A stretch of DNA of 64,000 bases from Candidatus Angelobacter sp. Gp1-AA117 (GCA_003223515.1 QHVI01000027.1:1-64000), one strand, 5' to 3'; positions 1-9,733 are shown, counted from the first letter of the stretch. The notes: generated by a model not told the origin, from the letters alone. Made by a program: numbers and translations.

Positions 1-3000
1 GCCATGCGCCTGCGCCCGGCCGAGCACTATGCGGCGTTGGCGCGGACCATCCGGCGCGCTGACCTGCTCGACGTGGAAGAACTCATCCAGCACCTGAACA
101 CCATCGGCTACACCGCCGTGGATGTGGTGGAGATGCCCGGCCAGTACGCTGTGCGTGGCGCCCTGCTTGACGCTTATCCTCCTGAGGCTGACCGTCCATT
201 GCGCATTGAGTTGTTTGGCGATGAGGTTGAGTCCATCCGCAAGTTCGATCCCGGCACCCAGCGCTCCGCCGCTCCCGTGGATGAGGTTTTCCTGCTGCCG
301 CTCACTGAAACGCCCATACGCGAAGAGGTGCTGACGGAAGTGCATGCGCGCCTCTCCGGCTCGCGCGTGGAAGGCACAGGAGAGACGGTGCGCGAGGCGC
401 TGACCGCCACCGGCGTGACGGTGTTCCCTGGATGGGAGTTTTACGCCAACGCCGGCGCGCAGAACACGCTCTTTGATCTGCTGCCCAATGCACTGGTTTT
501 TGTGGACGAACCCACCGCCGTCACAGCCGAGCAGGAACGGTGGTGGGAGAAGGTCACCCGCCGCCATGAGATGAGCGGCGTTGGGCGCCTGGCTACTCCC
601 GAAGACATTTACCTGTCACCGGAAGACTGGACCGAGCGTCTGGCAAAAAGATCGGGCGGCGACCTGGAAGAACTAGGGTTGCATTGGTCGCCAACTAGTC
701 TCCTTGAGGAACAGGAGGTGGACGAAGCACTGTCCGCCGCGCCCCGATTACCGGATCACCGGATCACCCGATCACCCGATCTAGCTCACGCCCCGATCAC
801 CCGATTTCCCGATCTCATCGAGTTCCAATCCCAGCCCACCGCCCGCTTCCACGGTTCTGTGCCGGCGATGGTGGAAGAAGTGAAGAAGCTCACGGCAGAA
901 AACCGGCGTGTCATGTTCGCTGCTTCCAATACCGGCGAGATGGAGCGGCTTGCCGACATCTTTACCGAATACCAGGTGTCATTCCGCATGGGCAGCCGTA
1001 ATCCCCTCCCCGGCAGCGAGACCTATCTTGACGAGACCGCATACTTCACCGGCGACCTGACTACCACCACCATCGTCCGCGCTCCCGTGCCCGATGGCGT
1101 GGTGCTGCCTGATGCCCATCTGGTGCTCTTTGGCGCGTGTGACCTGTTTGATGATTCTGAAATCGTGGTGAAAGCGCCCCTGCGGCAGAAGTCCAAGACG
1201 GCCGCATTCATGTCTGACTTCCGCGACCTGACCATGGGCGATTACGTGGTACATGTGGAGCATGGCATTGGCATGTACCAGGGATTGAAAGAGCTTCAAC
1301 AGGGCGAGACCACCGGCGAGTTCATGCTGCTGGAGTTTGCCGAAAGCGCGAAGCTTTATGTGCCGCTCACGCGGCTTGACCTGATCCAGAAGTATCGTTC
1401 GAGTGAAGGCGTGCGCCCGCCGCTGAGCCGCCTGGGCGGCACTGCCTGGGCCAAGACCAAGGCCCGAGTAAAGAAGGCCATGAAAGACATGGCTGACGAA
1501 CTGCTCAAGCTCTATGCTGTGCGCAAGGCGGCCAAGGGCCATGCCTTCCCCGAGGACACCCAATGGCAGAAGGAATTTGAAGGCAGCTTCGAGTTCAATG
1601 AGACCGACGACCAGCTCACGGCCACCGCTGATATCAAGCGCGATATGGAATCAACGCTCCCCATGGACCGGTTGCTGTGCGGTGACGTGGGTTACGGCAA
1701 GACCGAAGTCGCCATGCGTGCGGCCTTCAAGGCCGTGCAGGACAACAAGCAGGTAGCGGTGCTTGCTCCCACCACTGTCCTGGTCTTCCAGCACTTTGAG
1801 AATTTCAAGCGCCGCTTTGCCGCCTTTCCCATCACCGTTGAGATGATGAGCCGCTTTCGCAACAGCAAGCAACTCAAAGAGACGGCGGAGAAGATCGAGC
1901 AGGGCAAGGTGGACATTGTGATCGGCACCCACCGCATTCTTTCTCAGGACATCAAGTTCCAGGACCTGGGACTGGTGGTTGTGGATGAGGAGCAGCGCTT
2001 CGGAGTCCGCCATAAAGAGCGCCTCAAGCAGCTTAAGAAAGAGGTGGACGTGCTCACCATGTCGGCCACGCCCATTCCGCGCACGCTGCACATGTCGATG
2101 GTGGGCCTGCGTGACATGAGCGTGATCGAGACACCGCCTAAGGACCGCATGGCCATCCAGACGGTGGTGGCCGCATTCGATGAAAAGCTGGTGCAATCGG
2201 CCATTGATCATGAACTGGAGCGCGGGGGGCAGGTCTATTTCGTCCATAACCGCGTGGAGAGCATCTACGAGCTCGCCGCCAAAATTCAGGAACTGGTTCC
2301 CAGGGCGCGGGTGCTGGTGGGCCACGGACAGATGTCAGAAGGCGAACTGGAGAAAGTGATGATGGCGTTTGTGCGTCATGAAGCGGATGTGCTGGTGTCC
2401 ACCACCATCATTGAAAACGGCCTCGACATACCGCTGTGCAATACCATTCTCATCAACCGCGCCGACCGCCACGGCCTCTCTGAGCTTTACCAGTTGCGCG
2501 GGCGCGTAGGACGCTCCAACCGCCGCGCCTATGCCTACCTGCTGGTGCCTGCCGACCAGGAACTCACGCCGCTGGCCCGCCGCCGTCTGGCTGCGTTGAA
2601 GGAATTCTCTGACTTGGGGGCAGGATTCAAGATCGCGGCGCTCGATCTCGAGTTGCGCGGGGCCGGCAATCTGCTGGGAGGCGAGCAGAGTGGCCATATC
2701 GATGCCGTGGGCTTCGAGATGTACACCTCCATGCTGGAGCGCACCATCCGTGAGCTGAAGGGCGAGGACATCGGCGAGAAGGTCAACACGCAACTCAACC
2801 TGGGCATTGACCTGCGCATTCCTACCCAGTACATCGGCGAGGAAAACCAGCGCCTGCGCATGTACAAGCGCGCCGCCGGAGTAGAGAGCGAGGCTGAACT
2901 GGAAGACGTTCGCAAGGAGTTGCAGGACCGCTACGGGCCGATACCGCCGCCGGTGCGTTATCTCCTGGGTGCCTCTGCCCTGAAGTTGCTATGTGAGCGT

Positions 3001-3231
3001 GTAGGCGTACTCACCGCCGACCGCAAGCGCGACTCCGTTACTCTCAAGTTCACCGAGCAGGCTACCGTGAATCCCGAAAGCCTGGCCCGCTTCGTGGCCC
3101 AGACCAAAGGCGCCCAATTCACCCCCGGCGGCGTGCTAAAGTTCACCCTGAAATCCACGCGGCCAGAAGAGATCATCGAGCAAATATCAGCATTGCTGCG
3201 GGAGTTAAGTCTCGAATGGGTTCTAAGTTAA
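1..3231 (+). CDS. mfd: Transcription-repair coupling factor Mfd, 5'-truncated by window edge
   Basis: Mfd is the ATP-dependent translocase that removes stalled RNA polymerase from DNA lesions and recruits UvrA. About 1076 residues are visible; the reading frame is open at base 1 and the first residues already lie inside the UvrB-like N-terminal module, so roughly the first 120-170 residues lie outside the window. In order one sees the UvrB-like domain, the RNA-polymerase-interaction domain (GDYVVHVEHGIGMYQG near residue 414), Walker A GDVGYGKTE near 560, the Walker B box DEEQ near 662, motif III SATPIPRT near 688, and the RecG-like GRVGR motif near 830. The C-terminal domain is complete and the stop is TAA. 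Oddity: a short tandem repeat in the N-terminal part adds a proline/arginine/aspartate-rich linker (separate entry). The identification is secure. Confidence 0.97.
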   Translation, partial: AMRLRPAEHYAALARTIRRADLLDVEELIQHLNTIGYTAVDVVEMPGQYAVRGALLDAYPPEADRPLRIELFGDEVESIRKFDPGTQRSAAPVDEVFLLPLTETPIREEVLTEVHARLSGSRVEGTGETVREALTATGVTVFPGWEFYANAGAQNTLFDLLPNALVFVDEPTAVTAEQERWWEKVTRRHEMSGVGRLATPEDIYLSPEDWTERLAKRSGGDLEELGLHWSPTSLLEEQEVDEALSAAPRLPDHRITRSPDLAHAPITRFPDLIEFQSQPTARFHGSVPAMVEEVKKLTAENRRVMFAASNTGEMERLADIFTEYQVSFRMGSRNPLPGSETYLDETAYFTGDLTTTTIVRAPVPDGVVLPDAHLVLFGACDLFDDSEIVVKAPLRQKSKTAAFMSDFRDLTMGDYVVHVEHGIGMYQGLKELQQGETTGEFMLLEFAESAKLYVPLTRLDLIQKYRSSEGVRPPLSRLGGTAWAKTKARVKKAMKDMADELLKLYAVRKAAKGHAFPEDTQWQKEFEGSFEFNETDDQLTATADIKRDMESTLPMDRLLCGDVGYGKTEVAMRAAFKAVQDNKQVAVLAPTTVLVFQHFENFKRRFAAFPITVEMMSRFRNSKQLKETAEKIEQGKVDIVIGTHRILSQDIKFQDLGLVVVDEEQRFGVRHKERLKQLKKEVDVLTMSATPIPRTLHMSMVGLRDMSVIETPPKDRMAIQTVVAAFDEKLVQSAIDHELERGGQVYFVHNRVESIYELAAKIQELVPRARVLVGHGQMSEGELEKVMMAFVRHEADVLVSTTIIENGLDIPLCNTILINRADRHGLSELYQLRGRVGRSNRRAYAYLLVPADQELTPLARRRLAALKEFSDLGAGFKIAALDLELRGAGNLLGGEQSGHIDAVGFEMYTSMLERTIRELKGEDIGEKVNTQLNLGIDLRIPTQYIGEENQRLRMYKRAAGVESEAELEDVRKELQDRYGPIPPPVRYLLGASALKLLCERVGVLTADRKRDSVTLKFTEQATVNPESLARFVAQTKGAQFTPGGVLKFTLKSTRPEEIIEQISALLRELSLEWVLS
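742..813 (+). repeat. Degenerate tandem repeat of a CCCGATCAC-like unit inside mfd
   Basis: Roughly 8-9-bp units of the form CCGATCACC recur with small variations across about 70 bases inside the mfd reading frame. They encode a linker (about residues 247-270) containing RITRSP and PITRFPD, between the N-terminal modules. The run stays in frame. It looks like a spacer-type simple repeat that expanded inside a tolerant interdomain linker. Confidence 0.6.
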
Positions 3232-3303
3232 TTACTTGAGAGTAATCGTCACGAGTTCAGGCAATCGGTTAAATGCGCTGCTACACGCCGCGAAAAAAAT
3301 CTC

Positions 3304-3351
3304 CGGGAATTCCTCTATTTTATAGCTGATTGGAAAATTTCGGGAATTTCC
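3304..3351 (+). promoter_or_regulatory. Direct repeat CGGGAATT upstream of the R-M operon
   Basis: The 134-bp spacer between mfd and the restriction-modification operon is AT-rich. It carries CGGGAATTCC at 3304-3313 and CGGGAATTTCC at 3341-3351, 15 bp before the GTG start of the methylase fusion. The second copy sits in an imperfect palindrome (GGAAA...TTTCC). This could be an operator or a methylation-sensitive control site. It is seen in sequence only; no regulator gene is present in this locus. Confidence 0.3.
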
Positions 3352-3365
3352 GCTAAATTCTTGCA

Positions 3366-4955
3366 GTGATAAGAACCAAGTCTGAGATATCGGACATCAT
3401 GCGAAAAGTCAAAGGACAGGGTACCAGTCCTGAGATTCTCTTTCGTAGAGCAGTTAGAAAGCTCGGTTTTCGTCCCACACTGAACCCCACCAATATTTAC
3501 GGAAAGCCAGACCTTGCTTTTCAAAAATATCGAGTTGCCATATTCATTGATGGCGATTTCTGGCATGGAAACCAGTGGATGCGTCGAAAGCTGCCGTCAT
3601 TAGATCATCAATTCTCTAAGTCAAACTTGCGAACAAGATGGGCCGCAAAGATCAGAAAAAACATGAGCCGCGATTCTGCAGTTAGCGCCAGGCTTTCAGA
3701 TGAAGGATGGAGTGTTTTACGCTTTTGGGAGAGTGACATAATGAACAATCTCAATTGGTGTGTTTCGACAACAGTAGATGCCGTCAACTCAGCACCTGCT
3801 CCCAAAGAGAACATCCTTGCCCAGAAGACATTTGCCGAGTTTTTCGCGGGAATCGGTTTAGTCCGTATGGGTCTTGAGCGGCAAGGCTGGAGAATTCGAT
3901 TTGCGAATGACTGTGACAGCAAGAAAAGAGAAATTTACAGCGGCCATTTTACAGATGCTCATCAACACTTCTTGCTCGGCGACATTCATCGAATTGATGC
4001 TGATCAAGTCCCCTCAGTAACGCTTGCTACAGCTTCTTTCCCGTGCAACGATCTCTCGCTTGCAGGAGCACGTGGCGGACTCCACGCAAAAAATTCATCG
4101 GCGTTTTGGGGATTTATACGTCTGATTGAGCAAATGCACGACAGAAAGCCACCGATGATCCTGCTGGAAAATGTTCCTGGCTTCATTACATCACATAAAG
4201 GCCAGGATTTTCGTCAGGCGCTGTCCGCGTTGAACGAATTAGGATATGTGGTTGATCCTTTCTTATTGGATGCTGTAAATTTCGTGCCCCAGAGTCGTCT
4301 GCGGCTTTTCGTCGTAGCGACTCACACGTCTTTGCCGCATAGCTTTCCCTCGCCTCCCCCCAACTTTCAATCCGAAAGCATTTTGCGTCCAAAGCTTCTG
4401 AGTTCTTTTATCAAACAAAATTCTGATCTTTTGTGGTACTTGCGCACGCTCCCGTGCCCTCCGGAGAAGCGCACGTTGTTAGCAGACATCATAGATGCTT
4501 TGCCTAACTCTGATGCTTCGTGGTGGAACCAGGAAAGAAAGGAATACCTGTTTGAGCAATTCAGCCCCAAACACCGGGAAATAGCTTTACAAATGATCAA
4601 TCGGAGGAGCTGGTCTTATGGCACTGTATTCCGCCGAATTAGAAATGCTCGATCGATGGCGGAACTCCGAACCGATGGAGTTGCCGGTTGCTTGCGAACC
4701 CCACGTGGCGGGAGTGGGCGACAGATTCTCTTTAAAGCTGGGTATGGAAAGTATTATGTTCGATTGCTTAATCCTTTGGAATGTGCTCGACTTATGGGTG
4801 CAGATCAATACAAATTAAGTCCTGATATCCAGATCAACTCAGCGTTATTTGGCTTTGGAGATGCGGTTTGTGTTCCTGCAATTGAATGGATTGCAACTTA
4901 TTATTTAAATCCATTGATTAATGAATTGATTCGTTCACGTCCAGCATGGCAATGA
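3366..4955 (+). CDS. Vsr-like endonuclease fused to DNA (cytosine-5) methyltransferase
   Basis: A two-domain protein of 529 residues. Residues 1-125 match the very-short-patch-repair (Vsr) fold: the RNMSRI-like start (SDIMRKVKGQGTSPE), GKPDLAF with the catalytic Asp, FIDGDFWHG, RDSAVSARLSDEGW and VLRFWE. The Cys zinc ligands found in E. coli Vsr (HGCFWH region) are absent. From about residue 157 a C5-methylase follows, with FAGIGL (motif I), the catalytic PCNDLS near 225, ENVPGF near 267 and a motif X-like DAVCVPAIEW near the end. The methylase would protect host DNA at a cytosine site and Vsr would nick T:G mismatches made by m5C deamination; both roles are from family knowledge. GTG start. 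It overlaps the downstream gene by 4-10 bp, so the two are coupled. Visibly AT-richer than mfd, suggesting transfer. Confidence 0.9.
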   Translation: MIRTKSEISDIMRKVKGQGTSPEILFRRAVRKLGFRPTLNPTNIYGKPDLAFQKYRVAIFIDGDFWHGNQWMRRKLPSLDHQFSKSNLRTRWAAKIRKNMSRDSAVSARLSDEGWSVLRFWESDIMNNLNWCVSTTVDAVNSAPAPKENILAQKTFAEFFAGIGLVRMGLERQGWRIRFANDCDSKKREIYSGHFTDAHQHFLLGDIHRIDADQVPSVTLATASFPCNDLSLAGARGGLHAKNSSAFWGFIRLIEQMHDRKPPMILLENVPGFITSHKGQDFRQALSALNELGYVVDPFLLDAVNFVPQSRLRLFVVATHTSLPHSFPSPPPNFQSESILRPKLLSSFIKQNSDLLWYLRTLPCPPEKRTLLADIIDALPNSDASWWNQERKEYLFEQFSPKHREIALQMINRRSWSYGTVFRRIRNARSMAELRTDGVAGCLRTPRGGSGRQILFKAGYGKYYVRLLNPLECARLMGADQYKLSPDIQINSALFGFGDAVCVPAIEWIATYYLNPLINELIRSRPAWQ

Positions 4956-5914
4956 ACGCCTCTACAGATAAAATACGCGATCATTTCGAGCGTTGGTATT
5001 CTGCCCTGCGTCGATATCATGGGATTCCAGCAAAGGGAACTCTAGCCGGAGCATTAGTCGTACTTAACCGGCTCAAAACGAAATGCGAATTGAATATCGA
5101 GGCGCATACGGCGAAAGGAAAATCTCAAATTGTGGGTGCTAGTGGGGCTGCAGTCCGAAAAATCCTCGTTGAATTTAATGAGACGAGGCCCTTGTTAGTA
5201 GAGGGTGGACGCACGAATCGAGGCCTCCGAGGTGACATTGCTTCTCTGCTGGCAGCCTTGAAGAAAGCTGAATTGTGCAAGGAGTTGCCCCAGAATCGAG
5301 TCCGAGCTATTGAACAGATGCAGGCCTTTTTAGTTAAGCAAATTCAGGACATCCATGCCCGTAGCCGCATTGAAATAGATTTTGATCCCTCGTCTACGAG
5401 TCAGCAGTTCGTCAAAACTGTCTTGAGCGCTGCTCACGAACTAGGGAAACATGGTCCAGTATCAGAATACCTCGTTGGAGCAAAACTGCAGCTCCGTTTC
5501 CCGATGCACACCATAGAAAACAAAATTAGCAGTGCAGCCGATCAGCCGAGGGGCAGATCAGGAGATTTCCAGATTGGTGATACTGTCTTTCATGTGACAG
5601 TGGCTCCCGGCCCTCTTGTATATGAAAAATGCCGGACAAATATCAGCAATGGATTAAGAGTGTATTTGCTGGTGCCTGAAGTGACTGCAGTGGGAGCAAA
5701 GCAGAATGCAGATCAGATAGCAGAGGGAAAAATCGCAGTCATCTCGATTGAGGCATTTGTGTCGCAGAACATAGATGAGCTTGGGCAATTTGACTCTAAG
5801 TTGGAGAAACACGAAATAGCACGTTTGTTGTTTCTTTACAACCAAAGAGTCGACCAAGTCGAGCACGATAAATCTTTGCTGATTAAGATTCCCGCAGTCT
5901 TAGACAACTCATAA
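4946..5914 (+). CDS. Probable type II restriction endonuclease, DUF4928-like
   Basis: A 322-residue protein whose start overlaps the end of the Vsr-methylase gene. Starts at ATG 4946 or ATG 4952 are possible; the latter gives a classic ATGA overlap. The family is recalled as DUF4928, proteins usually encoded beside C5-cytosine methylases and therefore probable cognate restriction enzymes. A possible active-site stretch is GDFQIGDTVFHVTVAP near residues 212-227, followed by YEKCRTNI, which resembles the acid-rich core of PD-(D/E)XK-type enzymes but is not canonical. The N-terminal half is helical (residues 1-110), suggesting DNA recognition. The cut site cannot be read from the sequence. The gene ends 61 bp before the next gene. 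Confidence 0.7.
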   Translation: MAMNASTDKIRDHFERWYSALRRYHGIPAKGTLAGALVVLNRLKTKCELNIEAHTAKGKSQIVGASGAAVRKILVEFNETRPLLVEGGRTNRGLRGDIASLLAALKKAELCKELPQNRVRAIEQMQAFLVKQIQDIHARSRIEIDFDPSSTSQQFVKTVLSAAHELGKHGPVSEYLVGAKLQLRFPMHTIENKISSAADQPRGRSGDFQIGDTVFHVTVAPGPLVYEKCRTNISNGLRVYLLVPEVTAVGAKQNADQIAEGKIAVISIEAFVSQNIDELGQFDSKLEKHEIARLLFLYNQRVDQVEHDKSLLIKIPAVLDNS

Positions 5915-5975
5915 GTTTACCGGCTCGGTTTTCTTATCCTGCTGCGATACCATTCAAAAAACAATGTGAATAATA

Positions 5976-7454
5976 GTGATGACTGTCCTTCGAGTGCTCC
6001 GTCTAATAGCTGTAGTTGCCCTTATTCATACGAAAACCATCAGACGCGTCCTATTGGCTTTGCCGGCACTGCTGATTTCACTGTCCGTTCTTGCCCAGCA
6101 GCCCCAGCTTCCTGACACTCCAGCCGCCCACCAGTTTTCCGCCTGGCTGCAGGCCTTTAACAGCGGTGACCGCGCCACGTTTCTTAAGTTCCTGGAAAGC
6201 AATAACCCGGAGCGTGCCGCCCATATTGACGATGACATGAACTTCCGGCAGAGCACCGGCGGTTTTGATTTTAAAAAATCTGAGGAATCCACTCCCACGC
6301 GTTTTTCCGCCCTTGTGCAGGAACGCAATTCTGACATTGTGGCAAGGCTGGTCATTGAAGTAGAACCAGAGGCGCCACACCGCATCACCTCAATGGACCT
6401 GAGGCGGATGCCGCGTCCAGCGGATTTGACCATCCAGCGGGTAAGTGAAGACCAGACACTTACGGCCCTGAAAGCCAAACTGCAAAAGGACGCAGCCGAA
6501 GACCGCTTCTCCGGCGCTGTCCTGGTGGCTAAAGATGGCAAGCCGGTATTCACCGGCGCTTATGGATTGGCAGACCGCGAGAAGAAAACGCCGAACAAGC
6601 TGAACACCCAGTTCCGGCTGGGCTCGATGAACAAGATGTTTACCGCCGTGGCCACCCTGCAACTGGTACAGGCAGGCAAGATCAAGCTCACCGATCCTGT
6701 AGGCAAGTACCTTGCGGACTATCCCAACAAGGACCTCGCAACCAAAGTTACCATCCATCACCTGCTCACCCATACCGGTGGCACTGGAGACTTCTTCGGC
6801 CCACAGTATGATGCCCATCGCCTGGAGTTGCGCACCCTGCAGGATTACGTGAAGCTCTACGGAGCGCGCGGGCTGCAATTCGAGCCGGGCAGCCGCTGGG
6901 AGTACAGCAATTACGGCTTCCTGCTGCTGGGGGTAATCATCGAGAAGGCCAGCGGACAGAGCTATTACGATTACGTGCACGAACATATCTTCAAACCCGC
7001 CGGAATGACCCTGACTGACTCACTGCCGGAAGAGCAGGCAGTGGCGGGACGCTCGATTGGCTACATGAAATCCGAGGATGGTAAAAACTGGGTCTCGAAT
7101 GCCAACACATTGCCATATCGCGGCACCTCTGCGGGCGGCGGCTATTCAACTGTGGAAGACCTGCTGCGCTTTGCCGTTGCTCTGCAGCGACACAAACTGC
7201 TGGACGCACAACACACCCAGCTGCTCACCACCGGCAAGGTAGAAGCCGGCCCTGGCGGAAAATACGCGTATGGGTTTATCGACCGTACCGAGAACGGACT
7301 GCGCTGCTTCGGCCACGGTGGCGGCGCTCCCGGCATGAATGGCGACCTGGAAATTTGCCAGAACGGCTATGTAGCCGTGGCGCTTGCCAATATGGACCCA
7401 CCCGCAGCTCAAAACGTGACGGGGTTTGTAACCACCCGCCTTCTGGAGAAATAA
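5976..7454 (+). CDS. Exported serine hydrolase, beta-lactamase class C family
   Basis: A 492-residue serine hydrolase of the beta-lactamase / penicillin-binding-protein-like group (PF00144 type). The catalytic Ser-Lys is in SMNK (LGSMNKMFTAVATLQL), the YxN motif is YSNYG and the third motif is HGGGAPG. A basic stretch and hydrophobic core near residues 22-40 end at VLAQQ, giving a signal peptide, so it acts outside the cytoplasm. Between the signal and the catalytic domain (about residues 48-140) lies an NTF2/SnoaL-like accessory region found in some members. GTG at 5976 and ATG at 5979 are both possible starts; the long N-region could also mean an internal start. The true substrate (esterase, D-aminopeptidase or other) cannot be told. 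Confidence 0.88.
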   Translation: MMTVLRVLRLIAVVALIHTKTIRRVLLALPALLISLSVLAQQPQLPDTPAAHQFSAWLQAFNSGDRATFLKFLESNNPERAAHIDDDMNFRQSTGGFDFKKSEESTPTRFSALVQERNSDIVARLVIEVEPEAPHRITSMDLRRMPRPADLTIQRVSEDQTLTALKAKLQKDAAEDRFSGAVLVAKDGKPVFTGAYGLADREKKTPNKLNTQFRLGSMNKMFTAVATLQLVQAGKIKLTDPVGKYLADYPNKDLATKVTIHHLLTHTGGTGDFFGPQYDAHRLELRTLQDYVKLYGARGLQFEPGSRWEYSNYGFLLLGVIIEKASGQSYYDYVHEHIFKPAGMTLTDSLPEEQAVAGRSIGYMKSEDGKNWVSNANTLPYRGTSAGGGYSTVEDLLRFAVALQRHKLLDAQHTQLLTTGKVEAGPGGKYAYGFIDRTENGLRCFGHGGGAPGMNGDLEICQNGYVAVALANMDPPAAQNVTGFVTTRLLEK

Positions 7455-7554
7455 GCGAACGAATTGAGCCGCTGATGAACGCTGCTACCGAACGCTGATT
7501 GAATCAGACAGATATGTAAGCTTTGGTCAGAGCTGCTTTTGCTCTTACTTCTTT

Positions 7555-7593
7555 GATCTGTGTCATCAGTGTTAATCAGTGGTAAAGCCTTTG
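7555..7593 (+). repeat. Dispersed intergenic repeat (ATCAGTGTTAATCAGTGG type)
   Basis: The 317-bp spacer between the serine hydrolase and the propeller gene holds no gene. It contains a motif of the form gatctgtgtcatcagtg...taatcagtgg followed by taaagcctttg. Related sequences lie at 22427-22457 (inverted) and, for the taaagcctttgg part, at 21913-21992. Such sequences occur in spacers of several bacterial phyla. No function is known to me. Confidence 0.5.
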
Positions 7594-7771
7594 AAGTTTC
7601 AGCGTCGTAAGCAGCGTTCATCAGCGGCAAATTCCGATCACGTGTTTCCCCTGACACGCGCGTCTAAATTCATACACACATCTTTGACACACTCGCTCAC
7701 ACAAAACTGATAATTTGGCCGGTTTTCGCGCTGGGTATACGCGTGCTTATATCCAGCGCGAGATCACTCCG

Positions 7772-9733
7772 ATGCTCCGGCGCAGCGCCACAATCCAGAC
7801 AACCCTCGGCTTCATCAGAAAACAATTCAGTAAAAGACACTGGTATTTAATTGTTTCCGCGGCTCTTATTCTTGTCATCAGCTTCACGGCGGCCATGGCT
7901 TACTGGAAGGCGCATCGCGCACTGGCTGCCGCCCGGTATGACATTGCTGCAGAGCGCAAGCATCATTTCGCCATTCTTCGTCTCGATCCGCCCGCCAGTA
8001 TTGCCTTTACTCCGCTGCCCGCGCCCGCTGCCTTCCTGAATGCCACCATCTTCCAGGAACATCTTTTTCTCTGCGGCTCAGCCGGTCTGTTCGAGTATGA
8101 CCAGTCTGGCAGATTGCTCAAGCAATACCGGGTCGGCGCGGAACTGCTGCCCTCTCCTCTATTGCGCATGACTACCGGCCTGCTGCCTGACAGCCGCGAC
8201 CCTGAACTCCTCATCGTCACCGCCTCCCAGGGCGTGCTGGCCTTTGATGGTCATGAGTTCCGCCAGATTCGCCCTAAAGATCCCGATGACCGCGCCATCA
8301 CCGCTATCCTGCCGCTGCACACAGGGCAACTGCTGATCGGTACTCAAAAACGAGGCGTGCTGATGTATGACGGCAAGTCGCTTCGCCAGTTCCATCCTGC
8401 GCTGGCGGACCTTCAGGTCACCGAACTGGCAGGGACCGGCACGGATTTGTGGGTAGGGACCATGGACGAAGGTGTAATCCACTGGAGCGCCGGGCGGGCG
8501 GAGAAATTCTCCGAGCCGGAAGGACTGCCGGACCGCCAGATCTTCTCCATCGCCCTTCAGGACAACAAGGCTTACGTTGGCACCGCCACTGGCGTTGCCG
8601 AATTCATCGCTGGACAGTTCAAGCGGGTGATCACCCCTGGCCTCTTCGCCCGCTCCTTATATATAAGTGGCGCCCGCTTGCTGATTGCAGGCATGGAAGC
8701 GGGCATCACCGAGGTGAATCTGGAAGCGGAGTCCCGTGGCCACCGGCCTGTGGTCCCGGCCAGCCTGAGCGGGGTTCAGCAGATTACCGCCAGCGGTGAC
8801 ACGTTGCTGGCCGTGACTTCAGCCAATCTCTATACCCGTAACGGCCAGCAGGGATGGAGGGCAATGCTCTCTCCCGCCGAAACTCTCCTGAGTGACCGCA
8901 ACATCTCCGCCCTCGCGGTTGATCCTCGTGGAAGGGTCTGGGTTGGATACTTCGATCACGGCCTTGATCTTCTCGACCGCAACCTCCACGAAGTCAGCCA
9001 CATTGAGGATGACCATGTCTTCTGCGTGAACCGCATTCTCATCTCCCAAAACAACATCGCAGTTGCCACTGCCAATGGGCTCGTCCTCTTCGATTCCTCA
9101 GGCAAACAGCTTCAGGTATTAGGACGCGCCCAGGGATTGATTGCCGACCACATCACCGATGTTGCTTCCTACCGTGACGGTCTTGTTCTGGCCACTCCTG
9201 CCGGACTGACCTTCCTTGATCATGGCGGGGCACGCAGCCTCTATGCCTTTCAGGGACTGGTTAACAACCACATCTACGCCGTAGCCACTGACGGCCAGCA
9301 GGTCGTAGCCGGAACGCTGGGCGGCGTCTCCGTTCTTCAGGACGAGCATGTCCTCTCCAACTTCACTATTTCCACGCCGGGGCTGAAGCACAACTGGATT
9401 TCCGCCATCACCCGAGCCGGAGATGACTGGATGATCGGCACCTACGGTGGCGGCGTTGTACGCCTTACCAGGGCCGGAAAATTCGAAGACTTCGAAGTTG
9501 GCACCGGAGACTTTGAGGTCTACCCCAACGCCATGCTCACTACCAGCGGCCACGTGCTGGCGGGTACGCTGGGCCAGGGCCTCTACAGCTTCAATCGCAA
9601 CACCAACCGCTGGTCCCTCATTACTGACGGCCTGCCTTCACTCACCGTAACCGCCCTGGCCGCTGCCGATGGAACCATCTACGTCGGCACTGACAACGGC
9701 CTGGTTTCCATCCCGGAGCAGAACCTGCCATGA
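7772..9733 (+). CDS. Membrane-anchored beta-propeller protein (two-component-regulator propeller repeats)
   Basis: About 653 residues from ATG 7772; a TTG at 7715 would add 19 residues. One transmembrane helix near residues 25-45 (WYLIVSAALILVISFTAAM) anchors the protein, leaving the rest outside the cytoplasm. The remainder consists of repeated blades of the Reg_prop type, with recurring phrases such as GLFEYDQSGR, GVLMYDGKSLRQF, IWVG-like DLWVGTMDEGV and GTYGGGVVRLTRAGKFEDF, probably two propellers. There is no kinase domain, unlike most hybrid sensors with these repeats. It overlaps the VIT/vWA gene by 4 bp (ATGA) and opens the four-gene run ending at 21673, so a joint function at the cell surface is likely. 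Ligand unknown. Confidence 0.8.
   Translation: MLRRSATIQTTLGFIRKQFSKRHWYLIVSAALILVISFTAAMAYWKAHRALAAARYDIAAERKHHFAILRLDPPASIAFTPLPAPAAFLNATIFQEHLFLCGSAGLFEYDQSGRLLKQYRVGAELLPSPLLRMTTGLLPDSRDPELLIVTASQGVLAFDGHEFRQIRPKDPDDRAITAILPLHTGQLLIGTQKRGVLMYDGKSLRQFHPALADLQVTELAGTGTDLWVGTMDEGVIHWSAGRAEKFSEPEGLPDRQIFSIALQDNKAYVGTATGVAEFIAGQFKRVITPGLFARSLYISGARLLIAGMEAGITEVNLEAESRGHRPVVPASLSGVQQITASGDTLLAVTSANLYTRNGQQGWRAMLSPAETLLSDRNISALAVDPRGRVWVGYFDHGLDLLDRNLHEVSHIEDDHVFCVNRILISQNNIAVATANGLVLFDSSGKQLQVLGRAQGLIADHITDVASYRDGLVLATPAGLTFLDHGGARSLYAFQGLVNNHIYAVATDGQQVVAGTLGGVSVLQDEHVLSNFTISTPGLKHNWISAITRAGDDWMIGTYGGGVVRLTRAGKFEDFEVGTGDFEVYPNAMLTTSGHVLAGTLGQGLYSFNRNTNRWSLITDGLPSLTVTALAAADGTIYVGTDNGLVSIPEQNLP

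Noticed and set aside
979-1563. 194-codon frame on the minus strand inside mfd
   Set aside because: Antisense shadow of a strongly conserved helicase gene; no domain and no ribosome site.
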